Of a stretch of DNA of 64,000 bases, positions 8,745-16,585 are shown piece after piece (the stretch's first letter is position 1; each line of letters starts with the position of its first letter). Source of the stretch: Dactylosporangium sucinum (GTDB lineage Bacteria > Actinomycetota > Actinomycetes > Mycobacteriales > Micromonosporaceae); assembly GCF_014647515.1 (NCBI RefSeq), contig NZ_BMPI01000010.1:172414-236413 (forward strand), in the 5' to 3' direction. The notes under the pieces were generated by a model, which did no database searches, was not told where the DNA came from, and worked only from the letters and a program-made list of their open reading frames with translations. The position numbers were made by a program, and so were the translations under genes.

Positions 8745-9767
8745 TCAGGTTGCTGACCTGGCCGGCCGAGGATCGGCGGCAGTTCCGCGGAATGCGGTGG
8801 CGAGAACGGCCAGCAGGCTCAGGGAGGCGCCGACCAGGGTCCACAGGGTGGTCGGCCCGGCGCCCGCCCGAAGCGCGACGATGTCCAGCGCAATGGCGCC
8901 GGCGAGCTGACCAGCAATCATGCCCAGGGTGAGCAGGAGCACCCCGACGTGCGGCACCACGGCCACGCCGATCGCGATGATCACCACGCCGATCAAGCCG
9001 CCGAGGTAGGGCCACGGCTGCGAAGGAAGTGAGCCTGTCGGCCCGCCGCGGGCCGACACGGCCACGATGATCGCCAGCAGCAACGCCGCGCTGCCGGCCA
9101 GGAAGCTCACGAAGACCGCTGCTGTCGGACCGGCGGCTTCGCCGATCCGGCCGTTGACGGCCTGCTGCCAGGCGATGCCGACCCCGGCGGCTGTGGGCAG
9201 CAGGACGAGACTGAGTGACCGCAGGTCGCTCAGCTGGTCCACATGGTCAACGGCGGCGATGAATGCCGCAGCCAGGGCAAGTCCGGCACCGGCGACCCGG
9301 GTCGGGGTAAGTCGTTGCGGGCCTGCCGGGCCGGCTCCGAGACGGTCGACGAGCAGGCCGCCGACGGTCTGCCCTGCGACCATCGCCACGCTGAAGATCG
9401 CAACACCGGTCCACGGCACCGTTGTGCTCTGTGTCACCACGAGCGCGGCCCCGCAGCATCCGCCGAGGCACTGCCAGGGTCGCACCAAGCGCGTGCGGAT
9501 GCCGGCGCGGAGACGGGCCAACCCGCGGCGGCCGACACGGGTGGCGAGCACTGCAGAGGCCAGCACCAACGTGGCGGTGCCGAACGAGATGGCCGCTGCC
9601 GCAAGTCCATCACCGAGCTGGACGGCGAGGTCACTGTTGACCCGCGATTGCGCAGCTACCGCGACGCCGGCGACCGCAGCCAGAACGACTCCCAGAACCC
9701 GCCGGTTGCCAGCAGGCCGCGCTGCGGGTAGGTCGGCGCCGCGATTCGGGTTTACGACGACAGCCAC
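8745..9767 (-). CDS. DMT-superfamily transporter, YdcZ (DUF606)-like
   Basis: 340 residues, almost wholly hydrophobic, with about ten membrane spans in two related halves. Each half opens with a Q-x-x-(V)N-x-x-[LI] pattern (AQSRVNSDLAVQLG near residue 40; WQQAVNGRIGEAAG in the second half), which is typical of DUF606/YdcZ tandem-repeat transporters. It lies 19 bp upstream of the P450 gene and overlaps the regulator gene by 16 bp, so it is probably the exporter, or less likely the importer, for the cassette's product. Start GTG at 9767. Confidence 0.8.
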   Translation of the reverse strand: MAVVVNPNRGADLPAARPAGNRRVLGVVLAAVAGVAVAAQSRVNSDLAVQLGDGLAAAAISFGTATLVLASAVLATRVGRRGLARLRAGIRTRLVRPWQCLGGCCGAALVVTQSTTVPWTGVAIFSVAMVAGQTVGGLLVDRLGAGPAGPQRLTPTRVAGAGLALAAAFIAAVDHVDQLSDLRSLSLVLLPTAAGVGIAWQQAVNGRIGEAAGPTAAVFVSFLAGSAALLLAIIVAVSARGGPTGSLPSQPWPYLGGLIGVVIIAIGVAVVPHVGVLLLTLGMIAGQLAGAIALDIVALRAGAGPTTLWTLVGASLSLLAVLATAFRGTAADPRPARSAT

Positions 9768-10519
9768 GGCGGCCTCGCATCGTGCTGATCGTCAGGGGCC
9801 ACCGGCCGTCGGCGATGCTGGTCGAGCGGTGGTCCGTACAGCGGCTGGTCTGAGGCGGTGTGACGACCCGTTGGATGGTCCGTGGCTGCCCGACCGCCAG
9901 GCCGTTGGATCGGCACGTGGCGGGCGTTAAGCCAGCCCCTCACCCGGCGGCGGCCGACCTGCAGCCGCTCGCCGATCGCGGCCATCGGGGCGCCTTCCCG
10001 ATACAGAGTCTCGGCCTGACTCGCGCCCGGCTCGTCGGCCACGTCGAGGAGCCCGTGCGCGCTGAGTTGATCCCACACGCTTGACCGGCTGACCTTCGCA
10101 AGTTTCGCGATCTCATTGATACTGAGCCCAGCGGTGAGCTGCTCGTCGAGCCAGGTCGCGGACAATGTCGGGGTGCTCCGGCGCAATGTGATGCCGGCCG
10201 CGTGGAGCCAGCGGTAGATGGTGGTCGGGGTAACGGCGAGGTCGGCGGCGAGTTGCCGGACCGGCGCCCGATCATCCAGGTACCGGCGCCGCAGCCAGGC
10301 ATCCAACCTGGGCCCGTGGCGCACACTGCCGCTCGCGGTCCGGATCGGGACACCGGCCAAAATAGCGTCTCGGTTGGTGGAATCTGTCGCCCGGCACTCG
10401 CCCCCGGACAGGTGCGCGACCGGGGGCGAGGGACGGTGGGCAGTCTTGCCGCTGTCTCGCATGCGGCCGAGCGAGTCAGCATTCGACGCGGAGCGATGGA
10501 AAGGCACCGATCGCCTCAC
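9752..10519 (-). CDS. Multi-HTH DNA-binding protein, possible regulator of the cassette
   Basis: Up to 255 residues. The first ~65 look non-conserved and the true start may be the ATG at 10462 or later. The remainder holds three successive helix-turn-helix units of the resolvase/Hin type: VRQLAADLAVTPTTIYRWL, INEIAKLAKVSRSSVWDQL and MAAIGERLQVGRRRVRGWL. No catalytic recombinase domain is present. It is the first gene of the minus-strand run 10519-1 and overlaps the transporter start by 16 bp, so it probably controls the operon or its own promoter. A related multi-HTH gene lies at 18293-18979. Confidence 0.65.
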   Translation of the reverse strand: MRRSVPFHRSASNADSLGRMRDSGKTAHRPSPPVAHLSGGECRATDSTNRDAILAGVPIRTASGSVRHGPRLDAWLRRRYLDDRAPVRQLAADLAVTPTTIYRWLHAAGITLRRSTPTLSATWLDEQLTAGLSINEIAKLAKVSRSSVWDQLSAHGLLDVADEPGASQAETLYREGAPMAAIGERLQVGRRRVRGWLNARHVPIQRPGGRAATDHPTGRHTASDQPLYGPPLDQHRRRPVAPDDQHDARPPWLSS

Positions 10520-10759
10520 ATCACATCCCCCGATTCCGCGTCACATTCTTGCCCTGTTCTTGTTCCTATCGACAGCCGTTTGCGACCTGGGGCCGGACCG
10601 GTCATGACCGAACCGGGCCAAGCCAGAACAAACGCGTGTCAACATCGCCGGTCGTTCGACCGTGCTGATGTGTGGCGACCCCCGGACCTGTCGGATCCGC
10701 CGCCCTCGTGGAACTTTTTGTTGCAAACAGAGCGTGCCCTGGCCGGCGGCCGGAAGCAG

Positions 10760-10902
10760 TGCCCTCCAGCGCCAGGGTGCTGCCCTCCAGTGCCAGACCT
10801 GGAACGTTCGGCCATGACGTTCCGGCGGCGCGGCGCCTGGGCTGCAGCGAAAGGGGGATGCGCAGTGCCCGAGAGCGCCATGATGTTGCCCCAGAGCGCC
10901 AG
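10760..10902. repeat. Two pairs of 16-bp repeats, each pair at 21-bp spacing
   Basis: Copies: TGCCCTCCAGCGCCAG at 10760-10775, TGCCCTCCAGTGCCAG at 10781-10796, TGCCCGAGAGCGCCAT at 10866-10881 and TGCCCCAGAGCGCCAG at 10887-10902. Within each pair the start-to-start distance is exactly 21 bp, two helical turns. This is the look of a cooperative operator for a tandem-binding regulator, such as the neighbouring AraC-type or multi-HTH protein. Confidence 0.7.
10801..10823. promoter_or_regulatory. Inverted repeat, operator candidate
   Basis: GGAACGT at 10801-10807 and its exact reverse complement ACGTTCC at 10817-10823, separated by 9 bp, lie between the two repeat pairs. The arms are far enough apart to suit a dimeric regulator. 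Confidence 0.5.
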
Positions 10903-11044
10903 CTTTCCGGCCGCCTCAGGCCCGCTACGTGTGGCTGGCCCGAGTAGCTCGGCCGCGATCTCAGCACGACCGTCGGTCATCGCTCAGAAGGGCCAGGATG
11001 ACATTTCCGCTGTTCACTCGTCTGTTCCCAGATGGCGGTGGCGC

Positions 11045-11062
11045 CTCGCCAGCACTGGCGAG
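11045..11062. promoter_or_regulatory. Perfect 8-bp stem hairpin/palindrome
   Basis: CTCGCCAG (11045-11052), a 2-bp centre, then CTGGCGAG (11055-11062). It lies ~170 bp before the AraC-type start. No T-run follows, so an operator is as likely as a terminator. Confidence 0.45.
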
Positions 11063-11232
11063 CGCCGCCAGACAGCTAACCGCCGACCGCTTCCGTCGGC
11101 CGCGACCCCCGATCCGAGTCCACGCACAGTGAACGAGGGTGGTGAATGCCGCGAAACTGTGCGCTACATTGCGCGGTGCACCGTGCAGGTGGCCGGGCGG
11201 GCACACGCTGTGAGAACAGAGGGATTGGGGCC

Positions 11233-12246
11233 ATGGAGCCGGACGTCATCGATTTGGCGGAATTCCCCGCCGCGGAGCGATTCGCTCGGTGGCACGCGAT
11301 CGTTTCCGCCGCGGCCTCCCCGCAGGTGGTCGGCAGTGAGCACGAGCACAATTTCAACGCCCGGGCCGAACTGCTGGCCCTGGGCCCGGTGGCGCTGACG
11401 TCATTCCAATACCCGTCGCTCGACTCCAAGCGAGGGCTCCGCCAGATCCGCCAGGGTGACCCGGAGACCTATCAGCTTGCGCTGCCGGTCACCGGCGCCA
11501 GCCTCATCGCGCAAGACCGGCACGAGACAGTGCTTCGACCGGCCGCCGACTTCGCCTTGATCGACTCGTCGCAACCCCACGCCGCGCAGCACGCACCGGA
11601 CCGGCCGGGCCAGCGCGCCCACTCTGTCACGATCGTGATCCCTCGCGTGCTAGTGCCAGTGCCCAGGGACAGAGTTGTCCGACTGGCCGGCCAGCGCCTC
11701 GACTCCAGTACCGGATTCGGTGCGCTGCTGGCCACCCAGATGCTGCACATCGTCAGACACGCGGACGAGTTCCGTCCGAGCGACGCGAACTTTCTCGGCC
11801 AGCACCTCATCGACCTGACCGCCGCGACCATCGGCCAGTACCTCGACGTTTCCGAACACCTCTCCGACGATGCCAGGCGGCGTGTACTGCGCAGCAGCAT
11901 CGACCGCTTCATCGACGCCCACTTGAGCGACCCGGCCCTTGGTGTGCCGGCGATCGCCGCTGCACACAACATCTCCGTACGGCAGGTGCACCGCCTCTTT
12001 GAAGGTGGGCGGACGGTCACCGAGGAAATCAAGGTCCTGCGCCTGGAACGCTGCCGCCGGGATCTGCTCAACGCCGGGCTGGCCGGGATGGCAATCCACC
12101 AGATCGCCAGACGCCACGGCATCGTGAACTCGGCGTTGTCCAAGTTCTTCCGGCGGGCCTACGGCATGACACCTACCGAATACCGAGACCGTCACGCCAT
12201 ACTGGGCCGAGCAGGGCGGGCGCCAGCCGCCCGCCGGGCCCGCTGA
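11233..12246 (+). CDS. AraC-family transcriptional regulator
   Basis: 337 residues from the ATG at 11233 (preceded by GGGATTGGGG). The N-terminal ~200 residues are a cupin-like AraC-binding-2 domain with the typical pLTGxxLIxQ-like core (LALPVTGASLIAQDR). The C-terminal ~110 residues carry two HTH motifs (GVPAIAAAHNISVRQVHRLFE and IHQIARRHGIVNSALSKFFRRAYGMTPTEYR), the second followed by the diagnostic FRRAYGMTPxEYR signature. The gene is transcribed away from the biosynthetic operon and converges on the SDR gene, leaving 32 bp between stops. It could respond to a small molecule and use the upstream repeat array. Confidence 0.88.
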   Translation: MEPDVIDLAEFPAAERFARWHAIVSAAASPQVVGSEHEHNFNARAELLALGPVALTSFQYPSLDSKRGLRQIRQGDPETYQLALPVTGASLIAQDRHETVLRPAADFALIDSSQPHAAQHAPDRPGQRAHSVTIVIPRVLVPVPRDRVVRLAGQRLDSSTGFGALLATQMLHIVRHADEFRPSDANFLGQHLIDLTAATIGQYLDVSEHLSDDARRRVLRSSIDRFIDAHLSDPALGVPAIAAAHNISVRQVHRLFEGGRTVTEEIKVLRLERCRRDLLNAGLAGMAIHQIARRHGIVNSALSKFFRRAYGMTPTEYRDRHAILGRAGRAPAARRAR

Positions 12247-12278
12247 GCGTCGCACACTGCCAGTCCATTGCTGCTGCT

Positions 12279-13229
12279 TCAGTCTGATGGCTGCAGTCGC
12301 TGGACGAAGCGGTACACCACCCCGGTGAGCGCCTCGGAACGCTCCCACAACCGCGCCGCCAGCTCGCGATCGGCGGCGACCTGTCTGGGCCGATCCAGGC
12401 CGGCCGGGCCCCGGGTATGCGCCAGCCGGACCGGTCCGAGGTACTCGCCACCAGTGATCGCAGGGTGAGCGGCGGCGCAGACTGCCGGCAGGGCTCCGTC
12501 CGCCGCCGGCTGGGTCAGCAGCCGCTGAACCAGCGCGAGCAGGGCGACGCCAACCCGGGAACTCGCCATCTCCCGGGTGAGCCGCGTCGAGGTGAATCCG
12601 GGATGACAAGCAACGCTCACGGCTGCATGACCAGCGGCGACCAGCCGGCGATGCAGCTCAAAGGCGAAGAGCAGGTTCGCCAGCTTCGAAGCACCGTATG
12701 CCGCCCAGGGCCGGTAGCGGCGTGGCACTGGAATGTCGGCTTCGACGTCCATGACCGCGGCATGAGTCTTGCTCGACAGCGTGACGATCCGTGCGCCCTC
12801 GCCGGCGACGAGAAGCGGCAGCAGCCTCCCCGTGAGCGCGAAGTGGCCGAGGTGGTTGACGCCCATCTGCTCCTCGAACCCATCGCGGGTCAGCCGCTGC
12901 CGCTTCGGAGCCATGACACCGGCGTTGTTCACCAGAATGTCGAGGCGCGGGTAACGGCCGCCGATCGTCGCAGCGGTCGCGTCGACCGAGCTGAGCTCCG
13001 CGAGATCGAGCACGACCTGGTCGACGCGGCTCGCGTCACCGGCGGCCACCATGACCTGGTCTGCCGCGTCCCTCATCGCGTGCGGGTCACGGCACGCCAG
13101 GATCACGGTGGCCCCCTGGCGGGCCAGGAGTTTGGCCGTTGCCAGGCCGATGCCGGAGTTCGCGCCGGTGATCATCGCCGTTCTGCCAGTGAGATCGAGT
13201 TCCGATGTGTTGACTGCCGTGAACCGCAT
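12279..13229 (-). CDS. Short-chain dehydrogenase/reductase (retinol-dehydrogenase-like)
   Basis: About 316 residues from the ATG at ~13229. The start is chosen because the longer upstream frame encodes only the translated tandem repeat. Classical SDR features: GANSGIG cofactor loop, NNAGV, the catalytic Ser, and a YxxxK-like YGASKLANLLF. The fold and length match the 'oxidoreductase, SDR' family related to light-dependent protochlorophyllide/WW-domain reductases that reduce carbonyls with NADPH. It follows the conservon genes in the same direction with a ~160-bp gap. Its substrate is unknown; acting on an aldehyde from the biosynthetic cassette is only a guess. Confidence 0.85.
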   Translation of the reverse strand: MRFTAVNTSELDLTGRTAMITGANSGIGLATAKLLARQGATVILACRDPHAMRDAADQVMVAAGDASRVDQVVLDLAELSSVDATAATIGGRYPRLDILVNNAGVMAPKRQRLTRDGFEEQMGVNHLGHFALTGRLLPLLVAGEGARIVTLSSKTHAAVMDVEADIPVPRRYRPWAAYGASKLANLLFAFELHRRLVAAGHAAVSVACHPGFTSTRLTREMASSRVGVALLALVQRLLTQPAADGALPAVCAAAHPAITGGEYLGPVRLAHTRGPAGLDRPRQVAADRELAARLWERSEALTGVVYRFVQRLQPSD

Positions 13230-13230
13230 G

Positions 13231-13280
13231 CTGTTTTTCCCCGTGTTGTGCGTGTTTTCCCCGTGTTGTGCGTGCGTGCG
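13231..13280. repeat. Tandem ~20-bp repeat in the SDR leader
   Basis: On the minus strand the unit CACGCACAACACGGGGAAAA occurs twice in tandem, with an extra CACG at one end, immediately upstream of the SDR start. The GGGGAAAA part nearest the ATG is the likely ribosome site, so the duplication gives two candidate sites. My line-by-line count and the reading frame differ by one base in the C-run here, so the exact C count should be checked. Confidence 0.65.
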
Positions 13281-13390
13281 TTGATCGTGGTGGTCGGTAC
13301 ATGATCCGGCCGCGTGCATTCCCTCTGTGGGAGCGTATGCGGCTGCCACCGTGGAACAAGATCGGCCGTTCGAAGGTCCGCCTCGCCCAA

Positions 13391-13774
13391 CTAGAGCTGC
13401 CGAAGGCCAGCGAGGACCTTCGCCAGCACGTCGTTGGGGACGACGTCCGGCACAGGATCATTGAGCCGCACCAGGTCCAGCTCAGCGAGGTCGCCGAGTA
13501 GGACGCGGACGGCGCCGAGCGGGACTGCCAGGTGCACGCTGAGCTCAGCCACTGACAACGGTCGCCGCCCGCACAGGCGGATGATCGAAAGGTGCTCCGG
13601 GCCGAGGTACGCGGTGGCCGGCGGCGGGGTGCCGGTCGCGGTCACCAGCGCGATGAGGTCGACCGTGGTTGGTGTACGGGTGCGGCCCTGGATGAGGGCG
13701 TACGGTCGCACGAGCGGCCCGGCGGCTTCCTCGACCGGCCCTCCCGCCGGCAGATGATCTGCCTCGCGGCTCAT
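13391..13774 (-). CDS. DUF742 protein (CvnC-like conservon component)
   Basis: 127 residues with the DUF742 pattern: Gly/Pro-rich start, VRPYALIQGRT, LALV-type segment and a winged-helix-like half (LCGRRPLSVAELSVHLAVPLGAVRVLLGDLAELDLV). In actinomycetes DUF742 proteins are the third component of conservons, multi-protein membrane complexes compared with GPCR signalling. The start overlaps the roadblock stop by 4 bp (ATGA). The gene that normally follows, a small GTPase, is absent. Confidence 0.88.
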   Translation of the reverse strand: MSREADHLPAGGPVEEAAGPLVRPYALIQGRTRTPTTVDLIALVTATGTPPPATAYLGPEHLSIIRLCGRRPLSVAELSVHLAVPLGAVRVLLGDLAELDLVRLNDPVPDVVPNDVLAKVLAGLRQL

Positions 13775-14175
13775 AGCGCGGTGATGAACGGGCGTGGTGC
13801 CGCACTCAGGAACGGCCGGGCTCCGGTGACGAGGCGCGCCAGCTCGTAGGCGACCACACCGATGTCTGCAGCCCGGCCTGCCAGCACCGCTACGTACGCG
13901 CCCTCGCCTGCGGCGGTTGACAGGAAGTACGCCTCGCGCAGCTCGAGCACGGCCAGCCGGAGCTCGCCGCCCTGAGTTTGCGCGCTGAGACCGTTGGCAA
14001 GCCCGTGGAGGCCGGAGGTGATCGCCGCCAGCTGGTCGGCCTCGTCGCGGCCGAGCCCGGTCGAGTGTGTGATGACCAGCCCATCGGCGGACAGCACGAC
14101 GGCGTGGTCCACATCGCCGACCCGCCCCACCAGGTCGTCCAGCAGCCAGGTCAGCTTCTTCGTCGGTTCCGTCAC
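13771..14175 (-). CDS. Roadblock/LC7 protein (CvnB-like conservon component)
   Basis: 134 residues from the GTG at 14175, which follows GAGAGGGG; an ATG upstream in another frame meets a stop at once. The roadblock/LC7 signature is plain: LTWLLDDLVGRVGDVDHAVVLSADGLVITHS, then GLHGLANG and an RLAVLELREAYFLS strand. These small dimeric proteins act as GTPase regulators in conservons. It lies between the sensor-kinase and DUF742 genes, the standard order, and is coupled to DUF742. Confidence 0.9.
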   Translation of the reverse strand: MTEPTKKLTWLLDDLVGRVGDVDHAVVLSADGLVITHSTGLGRDEADQLAAITSGLHGLANGLSAQTQGGELRLAVLELREAYFLSTAAGEGAYVAVLAGRAADIGVVAYELARLVTGARPFLSAAPRPFITAL

Positions 14176-14203
14176 GACATTGCCCCTCTCGACGATCGTG
14201 GGT

Positions 14204-16501
14204 TCAGAGCGTCCCGCTGCGCGGCGACTGGTTGCCGGGTTCGGTGTACTCCGACGGGTCGCTGTCGGCCCGGCCGCGGCGGGTACCGGCCTGCAGGGCA
14301 GCCATCCGCCGCCTGATGTCGGCCGGGTCTTGTTCGGGTTCTTGCGTGGTGCTCGCCCCGGTTGTGTCGGCCGGGCCGAACGGCAAATGCGGCTCCGCCC
14401 GCAGACCCTCATGCAGGCTTGCCTGCGGCCGCCGTGCCGGCAACCCGTGCGCCGCACCGGCACTGCCCGAGGCGGCCCCGGACCCGCCCGGCACGTCGGC
14501 GGCACCGGCAGCGTGCCGGGGTGCAGGCGCCGTACCGGCAGCTGCTGCCAATGCATGTACCGGCGCGGGAACGGCGTTGAGCGGTCGAGGTGCCTGCGGC
14601 ACCGCGTCGAGTGCGATGTCGGCCGGATCGGTCATCAACTCGGCGGGTATCACGACCACCGCGGTCACACCTCTGTACGGTGACCCCTTGAGCTGCACCC
14701 AGATGTGGTGCTTGTGGGCGAGCACGTTGACCACGGACAGGCCGAGCTGGGTGGATTCGAGCAGCGCGATCTCGGCGGCGGCGCCGAGCCGCCGGTTCGC
14801 TTCGCCCATCGCCTCGGCCGGCATGCCCAGACCCCGGTCCTCGACGTCGATGCTGTAGCCAGCGCCAACCCACTGCCCGGTGATCTCCACCGTGGTGTTG
14901 GGCGGAGACGCCGCCAACGCGTTTTCGACCAGTTCGGCCAGCAAATGGGACAGGTCAAGCACGGCATGCACGGCGACGGTGGCATCCTCGACGTTGCGGA
15001 GCCTCACCCGCTGGTATCCCTCTACCTCGCTGAAACCGGCGCGGATAACGTCAACGACCGGCTGGGGTGTCGACCAGGTCCGCATGGGGTTGGATCCGGA
15101 CAGCAGCATGAGGTTCTCCGCGTATCGGCGCATACGGGTGGCCAGATGGTCGACGCCGAAGAGCTTCGCCAGCGCATCTTCGTTAAGTTCCTGCCGCTCC
15201 ATCTCGTCGAGCGCTCGGAGTTGCCGGTGTAGCAGCGACTGGAATCGCCCCGCGATGTTCCGGAATACCTCGCCGACGCCGCGGCGAAGTTCCGCCTGCT
15301 CAACGGCGACCTCGAGCGCGGTGCGGCGGGCCGCGTTGAGCGCCTGCCCGACTTGTCCGATTTCGTCCGTGCCGAGGTTCAACGGCGGTGCCTCGGTATC
15401 AACGTCGACCCGCTCGCCTCGGCCGACCCGCTCGACCACGGCGGGAAGCTGTTGATCGGCGAGCCGCTGCGCCGCCATCTGCAGGGTGATCAGCCGGCGT
15501 GCCTGCTCGCGCCAGCCGCGAATGAGGTAGACGACGGCGAACGCGCCGGCGACGACGATGACGAGCAGTTGCAGGCCGATCCGGACCGCGAGGGCCGTTG
15601 TCCGGGCCACCTGCTCACTGCCTCCGGTCAGCACGACGGTGCGCAGCTGGGCGGCGGCCGGGTCCATCGCGGTCTGCCATTCTTCTGCGGTGACCGGAGC
15701 GGGCCCGCCGGCGCGGGCGGAAACGATCCGGTCTTCCAGCGCGCGGAGCCGGTCGAAGCTGTCGCCGTTGAGGACCTGAGTGGCGTGCCGTTGCGTCGAT
15801 GCCGGCAGCTCGGTGACAGCGCTCTCGGTGCCGACTCGCCAGGCCCCCACCAGGTGCGCGATTTGCGTCCGGTCGGCGTCGGTGAGGCGGTTGGCCGCCA
15901 GTACTCCGCTGAACAGGGCGTCCTCCTGGGACAGCAGCTCCCAAGCCCGTTCGAGCCTGATGAGCGTGCTGACGTCGTGCATCACCTGCCGGTCGTCGAG
16001 CCGGGCCATGAGCTCGTAGGACGCCCAGAACTGATCGAGCGTCGCAGTGAACGCGCGGGCGGCCTCGGCCGGACCGATGGTGCGAGCGTCGACCGCTACC
16101 CTGGTCTCCGCCAGGCCGGCCAAGGCGCTGATGATGCCGTCGACTCGCCGTTCCAGTTCGTCGCCGGCGGCCATGCCAGCCAGCCAACGCTGCGCCGATG
16201 CGGTGAAGTTCGCTGCCCGGCCCTCAGCTTGGCGACGGCTGGCGAGCAACTGCTCCTGGTGGCTTGCCGTCGGCGCGGCAAGGAAGCGAACCGTGGCCTT
16301 GCGCTCTGCCTGAAGCGCCACTTCGAGCGGCGCGGCCGGTTCGGCCATGGTCGTGTTCAGCGTCCCGGCCCAAGCCAAGGTCAATCCGCTGCTGATCGTC
16401 ACCCAGGCGCCGAACAGCCACAGCGTCGCCACCACGAGAATCTGCAGGTAGAGCCGTTGCCGCAGCGATGTCGTCCGCCTGCGCGATCGCCGGGTTGTCA
16501 C
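14204..16501 (-). CDS. Nitrate/nitrite-sensing-type histidine kinase (CvnA-like)
   Basis: 765 residues from GTG 16501 (GAGGAG 6 nt upstream). Membrane spans at ~18-38 and ~308-328 flank a ~270-residue NIT-type helical sensor. A HAMP-like segment, a helical region ending VDHLATRMRRYAENLMLLSG and a GHKL ATPase with ENALAASPPN (~530) and DRGLGMP (~558) follow. The last ~130 residues are Ala/Pro-rich and probably disordered. This is the architecture of CvnA proteins, which need no partner response regulator; none is encoded nearby. It would sit in the membrane and relay to the roadblock and DUF742 proteins. Confidence 0.88.
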   Translation of the reverse strand: MTTRRSRRRTTSLRQRLYLQILVVATLWLFGAWVTISSGLTLAWAGTLNTTMAEPAAPLEVALQAERKATVRFLAAPTASHQEQLLASRRQAEGRAANFTASAQRWLAGMAAGDELERRVDGIISALAGLAETRVAVDARTIGPAEAARAFTATLDQFWASYELMARLDDRQVMHDVSTLIRLERAWELLSQEDALFSGVLAANRLTDADRTQIAHLVGAWRVGTESAVTELPASTQRHATQVLNGDSFDRLRALEDRIVSARAGGPAPVTAEEWQTAMDPAAAQLRTVVLTGGSEQVARTTALAVRIGLQLLVIVVAGAFAVVYLIRGWREQARRLITLQMAAQRLADQQLPAVVERVGRGERVDVDTEAPPLNLGTDEIGQVGQALNAARRTALEVAVEQAELRRGVGEVFRNIAGRFQSLLHRQLRALDEMERQELNEDALAKLFGVDHLATRMRRYAENLMLLSGSNPMRTWSTPQPVVDVIRAGFSEVEGYQRVRLRNVEDATVAVHAVLDLSHLLAELVENALAASPPNTTVEITGQWVGAGYSIDVEDRGLGMPAEAMGEANRRLGAAAEIALLESTQLGLSVVNVLAHKHHIWVQLKGSPYRGVTAVVVIPAELMTDPADIALDAVPQAPRPLNAVPAPVHALAAAAGTAPAPRHAAGAADVPGGSGAASGSAGAAHGLPARRPQASLHEGLRAEPHLPFGPADTTGASTTQEPEQDPADIRRRMAALQAGTRRGRADSDPSEYTEPGNQSPRSGTL

Positions 16502-16585
16502 CACATGCTCCTCACAGTCAGTGGGGTCGGGCTGGCTCGGGCAGGCTCGGGCAGACACCAACCAGTGCGGCCGTAGCGATGCGGG

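Larger units (their letters stand above)
10520..11232. promoter_or_regulatory. 713-bp divergent intergenic region with repeat arrays
   Basis: No convincing gene was found between the HTH gene (minus) and the AraC-type gene (plus); the short frames here lack ribosome sites and domain character. The region holds four 16-bp imperfect repeats (10760-10902), a 23-bp inverted repeat (10801-10823) and a hairpin (11045-11062). It presumably carries the divergent promoters for both regulators and hence for the biosynthetic operon. Confidence 0.6.

Noticed and set aside
13230..13349. 40-codon N-terminal extension of the SDR
   Set aside because: It is mostly translation of the tandem repeat (Thr/His/Asn-rich) and lies before the normal SDR start.
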